Assembly: GCA_032718865.1 (NCBI GenBank)
Contig: JALUTQ010000035.1
Coordinates: forward strand, 806,001 to 870,000
Direction: 5' to 3'
DNA from: Tilletia caries
Taxonomy: Eukaryota; Basidiomycota; Exobasidiomycetes; Tilletiales; Tilletiaceae
DNA: 64,000 nucleotides
This document shows, piece by piece, positions 40,272 through 52,931 of this stretch (within the stretch, counting starts at the first letter, position 1; each line of letters starts with the position of its first letter). The notes under the pieces were generated by a model. The model searched no databases. It was not told the DNA's origin and saw only the letters and a list, made by a program, of their open reading frames with translations. A program made the position numbers and the translations under genes.

Positions 40272-43200
40272 ATGGAGATCCCTCCAGAGTTCGAGTGGCT
40301 TCCCGGTCAAGAAGGAAGGAGAGGGCGATGCATGATTTGCCCTCGAAGCGCTGCTTCCAACACCGGCCTCAAGCCCAGTGGCATCGAGCAGCACCTCAAG
40401 ACGGCTGGGCATGCCGACGCGCTACGGTACCGAGCTCATCTGGAGGCCGCTGAGCCTGCCTCCGACGAAGATGATAATGACAGAGCGGAGGAACAAGATG
40501 CCGTGGACGAGCAAGACAACCAGATCTTCGAGGATAACAACGATTTCCAGTTCGACTTTCAACCACCTCTCGTCCCTGATCATGAACGGAGGCACCATCG
40601 CCATGCGTGACTAATACCTCGAACGACGAGGATGGCAATGACGACGGCATCGAGGCCACAATCCTCCCTCTTCCCCAAACGCTACAAGACGACGACTTCC
40701 ATCCCTATCCGACCAAGGTCATCTTCCTCCTACACGCTATCGCCTCAAATCCACGCTGCCCGCTCTCCGTTACCCAGATCAAACTTATCCTCCAGCTGCT
40801 CAAATGGCTTGGGTTCAAAGACGCCCCTTCCTACAACAAGTATAAGCAAGGCGTCGATACAGCGATGAAGGCCACGTCAACCACAACAGAGCGCGTGATA
40901 GAGATGACGGGTCGCGAAAACCGTAAATTCTCGATCACAAAGATTGCAGATGAGCTGGCGAGGGTGAGTGCTTCCCCTTATCCTTAGCTCGGCCGTCCTC
41001 ATTTTCTCACTGGTTCTGTACTACAGGACTTCCTCCAATCCCGAAGCGCGGAAGAACATGTCCCTTTATCCCCGGCTGGACGGTACCATCAAAGATGCAA
41101 TGGACGGAGATTGGGTTCACAACTTGCGGGACGAACGAGCATCACCGATGATTGTGCTCGAGGATGGGCGGCATGCGTATCGCGAGGAGCCGGTCCAGCT
41201 GCTCGATGGTCGATACTACCTGATAACGGCATGGTACGAGAAGGCGTCAAGGCTATATGGATGGGGGAAGAGATGTGTACCAAATCAGCGGTGCAAGACT
41301 CTCAAGCTCAGCGGCGAAGAGGAGATCAGTTTCCCGGCTCTGGACATCGACCGTAATGGACCTGGAGTCGCCCAACAAGGCTACTCAAAAGGTGAATATC
41401 ATGATTCATGACTGCTAATCCCGCTTGCTCACAACTTTGCACTCTTTGAACAGTTTCTCGAGACAGGGAAGGCGATGAAGACGAAGAGAAATTCAACAGC
41501 ATCTGCCCCCTGCGTAAACGAGCAAATGGACGGCCCATGTACAGCATCTTCCTGAAGGTATTTCTCGACGACCTTAGCGGTGTACGGTCAAAGCGTTGGG
41601 ACATCCACCACGGTCTATACTTCCAGAATGCGAACATGTCGAAATCTCATCTCTCGTCAGACGCGTCCATCAAGCTCTTCTCGGCGACTCCATCGGCATC
41701 TGCGGGAGAGATGATGGAAGTCTTTCTCGAGGAACTTTGGTGAGCTGATCTGCTGATCATTCCCTTCAGGTCTCACCGCCTCAGCGGTCAGCCGATACTG
41801 GATACTAACTACTTTGCACTGATAAATGATACTTGATAGTGACCTTCGCGAAGGTTTCGAGTGCCTAGATCAGTCCACCAATGCAAAGATCCTCGTTCGG
41901 CCGACTCTGGCAGTCGTTATCTGCGACAATCCCATGGCGGCGGAGTTGGTCGGGATCGTGGGGATGAGGGGCAATTGTCCGTGTAGAGCGTGTCGTGTGG
42001 GTGGTACATTGGCAGAAAAGAAAACGGAGGATGGATTACTGGCGTTGATGCAGCCGGGAGATGTACGAACATCTGGGAGCATCAAGGCGAACCTGCTCCG
42101 ACAAATCAACAAATCGGCTCGAGGGATGGTAACGGCAACTGCAGACATCATTCCAGCCACTGGCTGCTCGGATCCGTGGACAACCTCAGCCTGTCTTGAG
42201 CTGCAGGATGCTCATGCCGAGTCTCGTGAGGCAAAAGGTACCATCAGTCGGGAGGTAAAGGCGGAGATGGAGGAAATCATCTCCGAAAAGCCCTGGCCAG
42301 CGCTGTTGGATTACCCTAGTAAGTCTCATATTGTCTCCAGGTTGTACGAGGTCGAGCTTCATATTTACGTTCCAACTCTTGATTATCGCAGACTTTGATC
42401 CTGCGCTACAGATGCCGGTGGAAATTCTATCACGTGGTGCAGTTGGGCGTCGTCAAGTATTTGACGAGAGCGACGATGGACAAACTGAGTGAGAAGGAGA
42501 AGATTAAGCTGGGGGGTTTACTTAGTGCTGCAGATGTCGACGGGCTGGGGTTGGACGCGAAAGTGAGGGGGGGATACTGCATCCGGCACGCCCAGAGTCT
42601 CAACGGAAAGGACTTTCGGGCGCTGCTGCAAACGATGCCGACGATATCGGCCACACTATTTGCTTCCGGAGACAACGAAGAGGACATCCAACTCCTCTTG
42701 GACGCTTGGCTCGCCGCCGCGAGACTCGCCGCCGCTTTATACATAGAGTCCATCGACCGCTCTCAATTGGAATCGTTTACAGTGAGCATTCTCGGCCGCT
42801 CATCACAAGTACCATGCTAACATGATCTGCATTCTGCTCTCCAGGACCACGTCCGAGAAATGGTCAAGCACTTTTTCCACTCGCTTTCGTTAGCTCTTCC
42901 AGAGCTCATTCCGAACAAACCCAAGCTCCACCTTCTGATACATGTGGACGCCCACCTCAAAGCTTTTGGTCCTCTCTCGGCTCTCAGTGCCGAGCACTTT
43001 GAAGCTTTCAACTCCATCGTGCGGGCCGCCTGCGTCGTCAGCAACCGGCAGATACCATCTCGCGACATCGCAAATCGACTCACTTCACAACAGGACCTCA
43101 GACACATTCTATCCGGTGGTCGTCTGGCGGCAGGAGAGCAAGCGGGGTGGGACTTGAGAATCTTTTTGGAGTCAAAAGCTGGACAACTGCTGCTGAAGAT

Positions 43201-44105
43201 GTTCGGGGTGAGGACGAAGAAGCATACTCGAGAAGAAGGTGAGTTCTCCAAAAGCATTCCTACTCTTTCTCAGCCCGCTTCCCCTCCGCATCTCCATCCA
43301 CAGGCGCTGTCGAACTGCTAAAGGGTGCGACATTTCATGAAGGGTTTCTCGCAAAGAACAATCGAGCGGGAAAGTGGCGACGAGGAGGCGGCGCAGACCT
43401 TACCGACCTTGATCGCAGTCGTACCTACATACGGGTGAAATCCTTCGTCGCCCACGGTTCCAACGACATCGTCCAGCCAGGATCATGTGTTCTCGTCAAG
43501 ACGTCCATCAAACGCACTGAGCCTCGACGAACGGATGCGACCGCGAGCTCGACAGATCTCTTTCTTGTTGAAAACATTTTCCACACGCAAGGTCCGACGA
43601 AGAGTGTCATCCTCGAGGGTACGCCCTTATGGAAGACTCTCAAACAAGACCAAGACGACGACCTTCTGCACATGGAGTGCGGACCGGAAGAGGAGGACGT
43701 CCTGATCGATGGAGTGGTGAGTCCCGACACAACAGTTCCCAGGTTGCATACAGCATACATTGACTTTATCCCTTCTTGTCACAGATGGTCACAGCGATAG
43801 TAAACGTGCAGCACGACTGCATACGTGCGCGGTGCAAACTGCGGCGGACCCGGGCAGCGCCTAACCAGAAGCGGACGCATCTAGGCGTAACACTCGACAT
43901 CAAGCATAGCAAGCTCGGAATATACAAGACCTCACACGCGCAGTTGCGCTCTGGGCACATCTTGTGGCGACACATTGACGTCGATGAAGATCTACAACTC
44001 CAGGACATCGCGAAGACCACATCTAATGCACTAAAGGAGAAAGCGGAGGAGAAGAAGCAAGCACAGAAGGGAAAGAAGCGGAAGAGGGGCGCGAGCGGAA
44101 CGTAA
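40272..44105 (+). pseudogene. KDZ-like transposase, disrupted by frameshifts
   Basis: The ATG at 40272 opens a zinc-finger-like start (CMICPRSAAS then HLKTAGH). Further segments typical of this basidiomycete transposase family follow: LLDGRYYLITAWYEKASRLY (41200), VFLDDLSGVRSKRWDIHHGL with YFQNANMSKSHL (41560), DNPMAAELVGIVG with CPCRACRVGG (41928-42005), DPALQMPVEIL then HVVQLGVVKYL (42405-42465), LNGKDFRALLQTMPT, KPKLHLLIHVDAHLKAFGPL with SAEHFEAFNSIVRAA and SNRQIPSRDI (42920-43080), and VNVQHDCIRARCKLRRTR (43804). The frame breaks near 40608 (one base missing), at the first intron junction near 41026, and at 42430 (one extra T between VEIL and HVVQL). The last exon ends at 44105 in a Lys-rich tail. 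Confidence 0.68.
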
Positions 44106-44156
44106 ATCATAATATATGCTCACACTTTTCGCGATGGCTTAGCAAACGCGCCTGCG

Positions 44157-44258
44157 ACGCGTGAGGACGCTCTGCAACGCGAGAGGACGCCTGAATACCG
44201 CGTCAGACGCGTCCAGAAACGCGTCCGCTGTCTTGACGCGTGTGCTGTCTTGACGCGT
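44157..44258. promoter_or_regulatory. Cluster of five ACGCGT motifs inside the KDZ-like element
   Basis: ACGCGT starts at 44157, 44207, 44219, 44236 and 44253, about 410-510 bp upstream of the accessory gene's start codon and just after the transposase stop. The motif equals the MBF-binding MCB box, so it may give the accessory gene G1/S expression; it could equally be an internal binding repeat for the transposase. Confidence 0.45.
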
Positions 44259-44669
44259 CGTCTGTCCTGGCTCAAGTGCAAAGGTATAAAAGAGGGTGTT
44301 TCAATCCATCCCCCTCCATCCTTCCTTCCACCACCATCCAACCAACACTTCACCATCACAACAAAACACAACATTAACTTAGAGATACCTCGACAGGCAA
44401 CACCACATCATCAAGCAAAGCAATGTAAGTGGATCCCCCTTTCTCTTTCTTTCGTTTCCATCGCGTTTCATTCCCTCACGCTCGCCATCACACTGCGCAG
44501 CAACGTCAACACGGGCCAATCACTCAACACATATCAACAACCACAACAAGCCAATAGCAATCAAACCAGTTCTTATATCAGCAAAAGTGAGTGCAGTTCC
44601 CACGGTCTTAGTCTGCTCCCTCTCGCGCTCTCATCAGCCTTTTTCCTTCTCATCACTGCTCTCCCGAAG

Positions 44670-46380
44670 ATGCCACGATACCACACCAATCACGAGGATG
44701 AAGAGATCGATCTCGATGCCGAGCTGGATCGCATGCTCGGAGAGCAAGAGGAAGAAGACCCGGACGAGAACGAACGTCGTGACCCCAACGATGGGGATGA
44801 TCCTGATCGGGATGCAGAAGGTGACGCCGCACCGGTTACGTTCGCCAACCCTTTCGCAAACACCTTCTTGGAGACGAAACAACTCGACCGCGAAGGTCAA
44901 CGTACCTTTTATGACATGATCAAGTCCTACGAGGAGATTAAGGTGAGTGCATGATGTGACTTCATTCCTCAACCCATTGACATACTGTCTGAGTGCCTTG
45001 TTCCTTTCCAGAGTCGCGACGATCTTCACATCGTCAAGTGCAACAGCGAGGAGGAGCACAACACAATGCGCGAACATCATGTCAAGAGGCGACGAGTCAA
45101 CATGCATGAAGACGAAGAGCCCGAGTATGAGTATTATGTTGCGCCTCTCTACAAGATATACGAGTTCGGCTTCGCGATCAAGTCCATGCAGAAAGATCCT
45201 GGCAACAACTCTATCGAACCTATCCGGCAGGACCTGGCCGGCATGAAGAGGACGCTTGACGAACTCCAATCGTCCGACAAGTCCACCGTCGAAGAAGTGA
45301 GTACTCTCTTCCTATCACGCATACATCCACGAATGGTGACCTATGTTCTTCTTACTGTTGCAGGCTCCAGTCATCAGTGTTGCGGCAAAGTTCTTCTACT
45401 CGAGTGTAGTGTACGACTACGCGGCAGGAGAAGGGACCAAGCTACTGAATGCTGCAGCCATGGTGAGTCCAATTGGCTTTGACACCGTCCTCCGATATAA
45501 CTAACTGCTCAAGGGCATACATCTTCGTGCTCTTCAGTCCTATCTTCGGAAGCACCCAGCCGACCTCGGCACCCATGGCAAGCACGTTATGCAAGCCAAC
45601 AACAGCCATGCTCACGCCCAGATTAGGACCATTCTGTCGGAGAAATACACCAATCTGCGCAATCATCTCAAGGACCACGTGAGTATCTTTGCTTCCTTGG
45701 TCTACTCTATCCCTGTCATGCTCTTAACCTTGCATTCCCTTTCAAGCTGCACCTCAGCCTTGGCGTCGAGGACGAGAAGAAGAAGCAATCTCTTCACGCC
45801 CTGGCTCTGGCCCTCTTCAAGTCATACGAGATCCCGGTCACCGAGAAGCGACTGAGGCGTCTCGCTTTGCTGGTAAGCACTGAGTTCAGAGTTGTTCCTG
45901 CTCCCAGATCAGCGTCTTCACTCACTCCATTCTTTACTCTCAGCGATGGTGTGCTACGAAGTTCCACATACGCTTTCCTCCCGAGGATTCCTCCGCGCCC
46001 GCTCGTAAGCGCTTGCCCATCAACACGACCTTCTGGCAAGAAGCCAGCGCTGCAATCATCAAGCTTATCAAGCAATCCGAAGCCTCTGCCGCAGGCAAGC
46101 AGAAGTTCACTCTGTGAGTGATTGTGGTTCTGAATTCTGATGCTTCCCTCCTTGGCTGACATCTGCGATCTGTCCTCCTTTCAACAGTTTCGTCGATGCT
46201 CTGCTGAAGAAGGACAAAGAAAAGTACGGCGACTACACTTTCAAAGAGACGATCGAAGCCGGTAAAGCAGAGAAGATCATCGATGAATATGTCCTCCAAG
46301 CCTACCCAAACCAGACAGCAACCGCAACATCTTCCGGTTCGAGAGCGATACTCGGCGAGGTTACCAACACAACCAGCTAA
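44670..46380 (+). CDS. Unrecognised 436-aa accessory protein of the KDZ-like element
   Basis: Seven exons (44670-44942, 45012-45296, 45364-45462, 45514-45678, 45747-45872, 45944-46113, 46188-46380) all have GT-AG borders and sum to 1311 nt in one open frame. One or two non-coding exons may precede it (donor at about 44405, exon about 44503-44586). The N-terminus is very acidic (EEIDLDAELDRMLGEQEEED); then a basic patch VKRRRVN; a mostly helical middle (VVYDYAAGEGTKLLNAAAM, SEKYTNLRNHLKDHLHL); and a Lys-rich C-terminus (FVDALLKKDKEKYGDYTF). It has no signal peptide or membrane segment. I recognise no domain and see no TET/JBP, methyltransferase or helicase motif. Intactness beside a broken transposase is notable. 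Confidence 0.75.
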
Positions 46381-46848
46381 TCGGCCCTCTTCTCTTGTAT
46401 CAGTATCTCCCATGCAGCTTTCCCCTCTTCTGTATCAACCATTCAACCTGCGTCCCATACCATCCTCACAGCATTCAATTCATAGGGTCATGGAATGCTC
46501 TCCATTGAATACCCTTTCTTCTACTCATTGCTGAGGATTGTCTGTGAAGTGTACTCCTTGCCGATGGACCTGAGATGTACTGCTGCAGACTGTGTGACGA
46601 CAGTGTCCATTGAGGACGCTCTCACTACCCTCCCCTTGCTATAGGATCCCCAGTCGGTCGCCCAGACCGTCCCTATATGCTTCCTTGGAACGGTTGTGAG
46701 ATGTTTCTGAACAGGGCTTCTGGGAGCTTTTGGGTCAGGAGCGTCTCAGTCGCGGGCAGGAGTGGCTACATGGAGGGTCCATCTGTGAGACCCTCTCACG
46801 ACATTTATGTGAAGGGTCCCCAGGCCCTTACGATAGGTCGGCGGTGTA

Positions 46849-48045
46849 TCTGATCCAGGAAGAGGATCCGTTATAGCGATGTAAACGCCAATAACCCCCT
46901 GGAAAAAATTAAAGTGTACGAGTATATGTACGCCCGAGTTCCGCTTGGGACACTACTTAACAATACAGCATACCACATGTTCTTGTCGCACTATGTACTG
47001 CAAGTCGCAACACTATGTACCCTGCCTGAAGCCTGAACTTGCATGCTGGACTGGTTGTACCGAGTTTGGAACCGACTCGCCTACCCTTGTTCGACCTCGC
47101 TTCGCTCTTTGTTGGGGTTTAACCCTCTCTGACTCCCCACTACTGCTTCATTGCTGTCCTTACTTATGTATGTACTGGGAATGAGCAAGAGGCCGACGTA
47201 CGCCGCACGCGTATAAATATACATATATACCTGCCTGTAAGTGCCTGTCCTGTATCAGGTACGCGGCAATGAATGCAGGCCAATTTAAGCCCAGTTTTGT
47301 TAAGATCATTGAACAGGTTTGATCGTCTCTCAGCGGTAAGCTTGTGACTGGACACAGGCCCACATCCGAAAGCGAGAATAAAAGAGACGCGTCACGTGCG
47401 TCGCCTTTCCTCCTCTTTGCTCCCTGCTACTACCATTGATTGAATCACCAACTACCACATCCCAACACCCACGTCCATCGAAGCCAGAACCTGGGTGAGA
47501 ACAGCTCTTGAATAGCTTCTGGGCACAGCGATGGAGTCAGGGTGAAGTGAAGTGGTCTGTGGCAAGAACTGAGATTGCATTTGAAGAAAAAAATTTGAAG
47601 GTAACGCGGTCCTCACGCGTGGCCAGATCACGTGGACGCGCGTGGGAAGGGCGTGCTCTTCGAGACCCGCACTTTTTTGCGTGCCTGGCTTCGATATGGG
47701 CGGGCCTCAAAAAAATGAGCCCGTGCCAAATTGTTTTAGGCCCGGCACTGTGACTGAACGCAGGCCCAAACAAGTCCGGACATGTTGAGGCCCAGGCCAA
47801 AGTTCAATACTAGAGAGCCGGATACTGGACAGGCTCTAAACTTTCCCTCAGCTCAACGCCGCCGCCAGAAGCACACTGAGTACTGAGCGCTAAGCGACTG
47901 AGTACTGAGACTAATATGTACTACTGACCCCTCTGGAGTCTGGACACTGCCTGACGCCTGTGAGGCGTGAGGCGTGAGGCGTGAGGCGTGAGGCGTCAGA
48001 ACCTTTTTTACACCGAAATCTAATAATGCTTAATGACTTACATAG
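46849..48045. other. Intergenic with short tandem repeats
   Basis: No gene seen. It contains a (GTGAGGC)n tandem array of about five units at 47960-47998 and several scattered ACGCGT/CACGTG sites (47390-47650). A GGCCC-rich patch around 47690-47790 has small inverted matches (GGCCCGGCAC / GAGCCCGTGCC) that may be a decayed element end. Confidence 0.35.
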
Positions 48046-48337
48046 TGGGTGACTTCAAGAATCCCAATGATTTATGCCGGCGTGATTAATGATTAATGGA
48101 TCAATGGCGGAGTCAGTACTTCAAGAATTGCTCAGCTTTTGGCTGTGAACCCAAGTCAATGAATGACAGGTTCGACAGCGCAAAAAATCTATCCAGGGGC
48201 CTGGATTGATCTCCTATGTGAGGCATTGATTTAATGATCTATGCCATTGTTAATGTTAATGTTAATGTTAATGTTGATGTTAATGTTAATGTTAATGTTA
48301 ATGTTAATGATTAATGGCAAATTCTTGAAGTCACCCA
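48046..48337. mobile_element. 292-bp inverted-repeat element with TTAATG array
   Basis: It is bounded by a perfect 17-bp inverted repeat, TGGGTGACTTCAAGAAT at 48046-48062 and its reverse complement at 48321-48337. Inside lies a (TTAATG)n array of about 11 units at 48248-48316, and an extra partial copy of the end sequence (TACTTCAAGAATT, about 48117). It is non-coding. It could be a small MITE; no target-site duplication is evident. Confidence 0.5.
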
Positions 48338-50009
48338 GTACCCAGTTTAAGGCCTCAAATCTCAAAGCTTAAGGGAGGTTCAATTCACTTGGCTACGTAC
48401 TTTCCCTTGACAGTCGTAGTTGCCAGCAGTTGCCAGCAGTTTGCCACCATGCTTCGACAGATTTGGAATATCGCGCTCCGCTCTCCCGCTCCCCCGGCCC
48501 TCCGCTGCATGGCGCGTTTTTTCGGGCTCAGCTCCTCCATCACTATGTAAGTAGTACTGATGTACTGATGACATAGACACTTTCCTTTGTTCCGTGTCCC
48601 AATCTCAGATTTCAGACCCAGCATGGTCTTTATTCGGTGTGCACTATGCTTCGATACCAATCCTATGCTCACTAACGCAGGGCGCCAGAGGCCTGAGGCC
48701 TGCCTGAGTACTGAGTAGTGCTGACTGCTGAGCGCTGAGTGCTGAGTATACTGAGTTACTGACCTGCTCCCTATCTTTGCAGTTGCCGAATAAGACGAGC
48801 GGCGAGGAACAAGGGAGACAACCATTCAGCAAGGGACGGCCTACGAGTTCCGATCTGGACGCGTCCATCCGTGACGCGTGACGCTTCCATCCGGGACGCT
48901 GATGCCGTTCCCTTTCTTTGCGGAACTGGTACGTGCAGGCCCTACTCCCGCGCGAGCCAAGGCCAAGCCACTAGTCGGCAGTCGCTGGACACTAGTCACT
49001 ATTATGTAGCGATACGTTGAATAGTTGAGAGCGAGCGGATGAGCTGTGAGCAATGAGCATGAAGCAGGAGGTGTATATACGCAGCGATAGACGCACATCA
49101 CGATGCGTGATGGAGGCACAAAACTTCGGTTCGGTTCGATTCGTTCGGCTCAGGCTCAGGCTCAGGCTCCGGCTCCGACCCTGCCTTGAGTACCTATATT
49201 TCATTGCACCATACACAAATAACGCATGCTGACGCGAAGCAAGAGGCTTGGCGCTCAGATCAGATCTCACACGAGACAGACGATCAGTGCTGTGAGCTGT
49301 CAACCACTCTATACGCTAATCAGTGGGGCGGCGATGAGCTTAGGGCCCGAAGACCGAGGGCTTGAGGCTTGAGGCGGTAAAGCAGCAGCATAGCTTGGAG
49401 TGCTCTAGCTTAAGCAGTCTGCTGATCGCCTATTATTAGTTATTACCTGGGAGGTCATCGCATGAGTTTATGATGATTTGCAGATCACTCTTTGAACGTA
49501 AAGCGTGGCCTGCTGCCTGGAACCGCGGAGTACATGTTGCGTATGCACCATTATTAGGCGTATGTATATACACATCACAATCTCGACAAAGTGAACGTGA
49601 ATGCTGTCGTCACTCGTCACTAGTCGTCCGCCACGCCTGCATCCTCCATTCGGTAGTTTCTCCGCAGTCCTTCATCCGGTAGTTTCTCCTCTCCAGCAAG
49701 GCGCTGCCTGCCTTCACATTGTTGCACTAATAATGGTGCCCACTGTCCAGTTCAAGACCTGCATACTGCATCCTTGCAGCCTCCAGCTAAGTTCTGCGCA
49801 AAAGCCGGTCTAAAGGGCGGAAGACTGAACGACTTAACGCTGAGCTGAACACTCCTAACTGGGAGAAGGCAAACTCGCTTTCTTGTCCTCACTCTCAAGT
49901 CCCAACAGATCCTCCATCTTTATACCCAGTCATACAGTACAGATACGTGCCGGAAAAACTGTACCATCGCTTCAAATGAGGCGCTCAGCGCCCGTACTTT
50001 GTGCTCCTC
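48338..50009. other. Upstream region of the HMG-box gene, no gene seen
   Basis: 1.7 kb with short direct repeats of CTGAGTACTGAG / GCTGAGTGCTGAGT (48690-48760), GGCTCAGGCTCAGG (49147-49165) and CTTGAGGC words. Frames here are short and overlap on both strands. It likely includes the promoter and a long 5' UTR of the HMG gene. Confidence 0.35.
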
Positions 50010-52868
50010 ATGAACAATGATCAGGCCGCCGATGGCATGGCCGCAGCCTACTCGTCCCAACCACCTCCCGCCTCATTTGCAGGCTCCGGCGGTACAGGGC
50101 CCGGCCGGACGCAGAGGACGTTATTTTCACACTTTGCGGATCAAGACAACGATCGCCTGCGGCCCGCATTCTTCTCCTCGAACATCGACACAAGGCCACT
50201 TGACCCACGTACTGCCTCACCTACCGGCTTCGACTTCGACGAGGCTCAGACGCCAAGCCGTTTCCCACCCTTTCTTCACGCACACCAACACCTTTCGCCC
50301 GGGCTTCAACCTCACCACCACATGTCGCAGGTCGACAACTTCACTCTAGAAAGCGGTCAGTCGGCATCACCTTCGGACGACGCAAGTACCGGACATTCAT
50401 CCTCGCAGTCGCAGTCAGGGCGATCATCTGTCAGGCGTATGTATACTTCAACTGAGTCCAGTGTGTCCTCAGTACTGACGCTTCTTCACCTCGACTTTCA
50501 TGCGTCCTGACAGGCTCAGCTAAGGTCGACGTACCAAGGTACGGACGTACTGCCTCGTCGCATCCTCGTTCCAATCCTCGTCCGATGTCACTGATCTCTG
50601 GATCGTTCTTCCTTTGTCGCTTGCAGACCACCAAACGCATGGATTCTCTATCGATCCGCCAAGGTTGCTGAACTCCGGGGCAATCTGGGAAGCACCACGA
50701 CCTTAGAGACACCAGGCTGCTCGAATGCAGCAGCTGATTCAAGCTTGAGCAGATCACCATCAAAGACGAAATATGAGCCCACCATGCAGCCGTCGGACGC
50801 CTTGCCAACAGCTCCTCCCACGTTGACCGTAACAGGGAAACATCTCAGCCCTCAAGCTGAGATGAGCAAAAACCTCGGCGAGCTCTGGCGAACGGAGCCC
50901 AAAGAGGTCAAGGATTTTTACTATGAGCTTGCAGAGAAAAAGCGCGCAGGTAGGTGCATCGTTCCTAAGCAAAGAAGAACCCGCATCTGACTGACCCGAC
51001 TCCTCGGTGATGTCCACAGAGCACGAAGCGACCCATCCCGGCTACAAGTACAAGCCGAGAAAGACGGAAAAGAGCGTTGCCGCACGCATGGCACGTCGCA
51101 AGACATTTCGCTTGATGACAGGATCCGATCTTCCGGAGTCTAGCGCCAGTGCTGCTGCTGCTGCTGCTGCCGCTGCTGCTGGCGGGTCACCTTTGCTTGA
51201 CGGTCCGGTCAGCGTTGCTGGAGCACGTCCACGGCGTCGGATCACTCGCTCCAAGACCGATGTGGGAGTCCTCCGCTTCAATTCGGAGGGCACGAGCTCA
51301 TCCAGTCGGAACGCACCGCGACCCTATCCTCCAAGCAGTCCCAGACCTTCTCGGCTTGTGTTGCTGAAAGCCCTGTCGCCGTCTAAGGGACCCAGCTACC
51401 CATTCCTCACCACCGCTATGGAGGGCGCATCACAACACTGTCCAGATACAGACACGTCAACACCAGGAGAGCAGCAGCAACAGCAGCAGCAGCTGGAGCA
51501 TCTTATGTCAACGCCACTGTCGAGCTATGCGGGAGCGCGTCCTGGTTTGGGTATCACTTTGAAAGAAACTTCGCAGTCGCCTTCACGTCTGGTTTCATCG
51601 GAAAGGAACGTCGAATCATCCCACCGTCAAGATCATGCCTCCGAGGAGCTCATGGAGGCACCTGTCCTGGCCAGTCAGGCTCGACCATTGAATCCTTCGA
51701 TTGGTCAAAGTCAAGCAGGACAGCCTCGGGCAGGTCCGGTGTACGAACCGCACCCGCACACCTTTTTCCCTCCGTTGCCGCCGTTCAACGATACGACGTT
51801 CCAAGCGTCCCAGCCGATGCAAGGATCGTCTCAGACACTCTCACAGGTACCTGCCTACTCGGGCGCTATGTACACTCCGTCCACTCCACCGTTCACCGAC
51901 GACGGCTTCCCGCCTCACCAAGGAATGCCGAGCATGCTTCAGAGCTCTCCGTTGACCGGGGCCATGGAGGCCTCATCTCGACTTCAGGTGGCAACCTCGT
52001 TACCCACCGGCTTCGTCGACATCGAGCCCACCCTGCTGCTACCGTCGGTCTCTCAGTCATCGTCAACGGAACAGTTTGCGGCTCACTCGATGAGGCCCTT
52101 GTACGACTGGATGGACCAAGGAAACAATCCCGTGGACAGCACTGTTCAGATGGCTCAGCACCAACTGCAGCAACAAGCTTTTCAGCACGCTCAGCAACAG
52201 GCTTACGGCCAAGGAGCAGCAGCAGCAGCTCCGTTAACAAGGGCGACATCAAACGAGATGTGGATGCATCCGACTTCCAGCGCAGACGCAGCTGCAGCGT
52301 CGTCAACAACAAGAAATACGAACGAAGCATGGATTCATCCACCATCTAATGCTCCTCTGCCAGCTGGGCTAGGTATGAGCATGGAGGAATATGACCTGGC
52401 GACGCTACTACTCGGATCGTCCATATCAGCCGAGCAGGCCGCAGCCAACATGGCGAACAGCGCACCGGACCAGTCCCTGATGTTCCACCAGGAGCCAAAC
52501 ATGATGTCGGGTCTTACGGGAGACAACATCGAAGGCGATAACCCCAGTAGCAGCCTTGGGGTTGAGCAACCTCCGAGCTTACCCCCGACGCTGACACCTG
52601 TGCACTTGAAACCAGCTCCTTCCCGGACGACGGACTCCTTCGCTCAGCAACGCCAACACCAACACCAACAACAATATCAACACTTACCTCAACACCAACC
52701 CACACCAGTCCAACATCAAACCAACCCGTCTCAACAACAAGATCATCATCATCAAGAACGACAACGTCTACATCGTCAAGAACATCATCACCGACACCAA
52801 CAACACCAACCACACGAACAACACCAACATCAGCAACAATACCAACACCACCAACAACAACAACAACG

Positions 52869-52931
<63 letters not shown>

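Larger units (their letters stand above)
39644..46848 (+). mobile_element. 7.2-kb KDZ-like DNA transposon with two genes
   Basis: The ends are a 13-bp inverted repeat with one mismatch, TACACCGCCAACC at 39644-39656 and GGTCGGCGGTGTA at 46836-46848. Both subterminal zones are rich in GGGAGGGTC / GACCCTC-type repeats (39670-40070 and 46640-46830). Inside are a broken transposase of the Kyakuja-Dileera-Zisupton type found widely in basidiomycetes, and an intact second gene. No target-site duplication could be recognised. The superfamily name rests on recalled protein motifs. Confidence 0.7.

Noticed and set aside
44670..46380. Accessory gene as a TET/JBP dioxygenase
   Set aside because: No HxD...H iron-binding pattern or other dioxygenase motif is visible in the spliced protein, even though TET/JBP genes are known KDZ companions.
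39644..46848. Target-site duplication of the KDZ-like element
   Set aside because: The flanks (GAAGCTTC left, TCTGATCC right) do not match, so no duplication is claimed.
47960..48316. Tandem arrays as a CRISPR or centromeric repeat
   Set aside because: Units are 6-7 bp without spacers; these are ordinary minisatellite or microsatellite arrays in a fungal nuclear genome.
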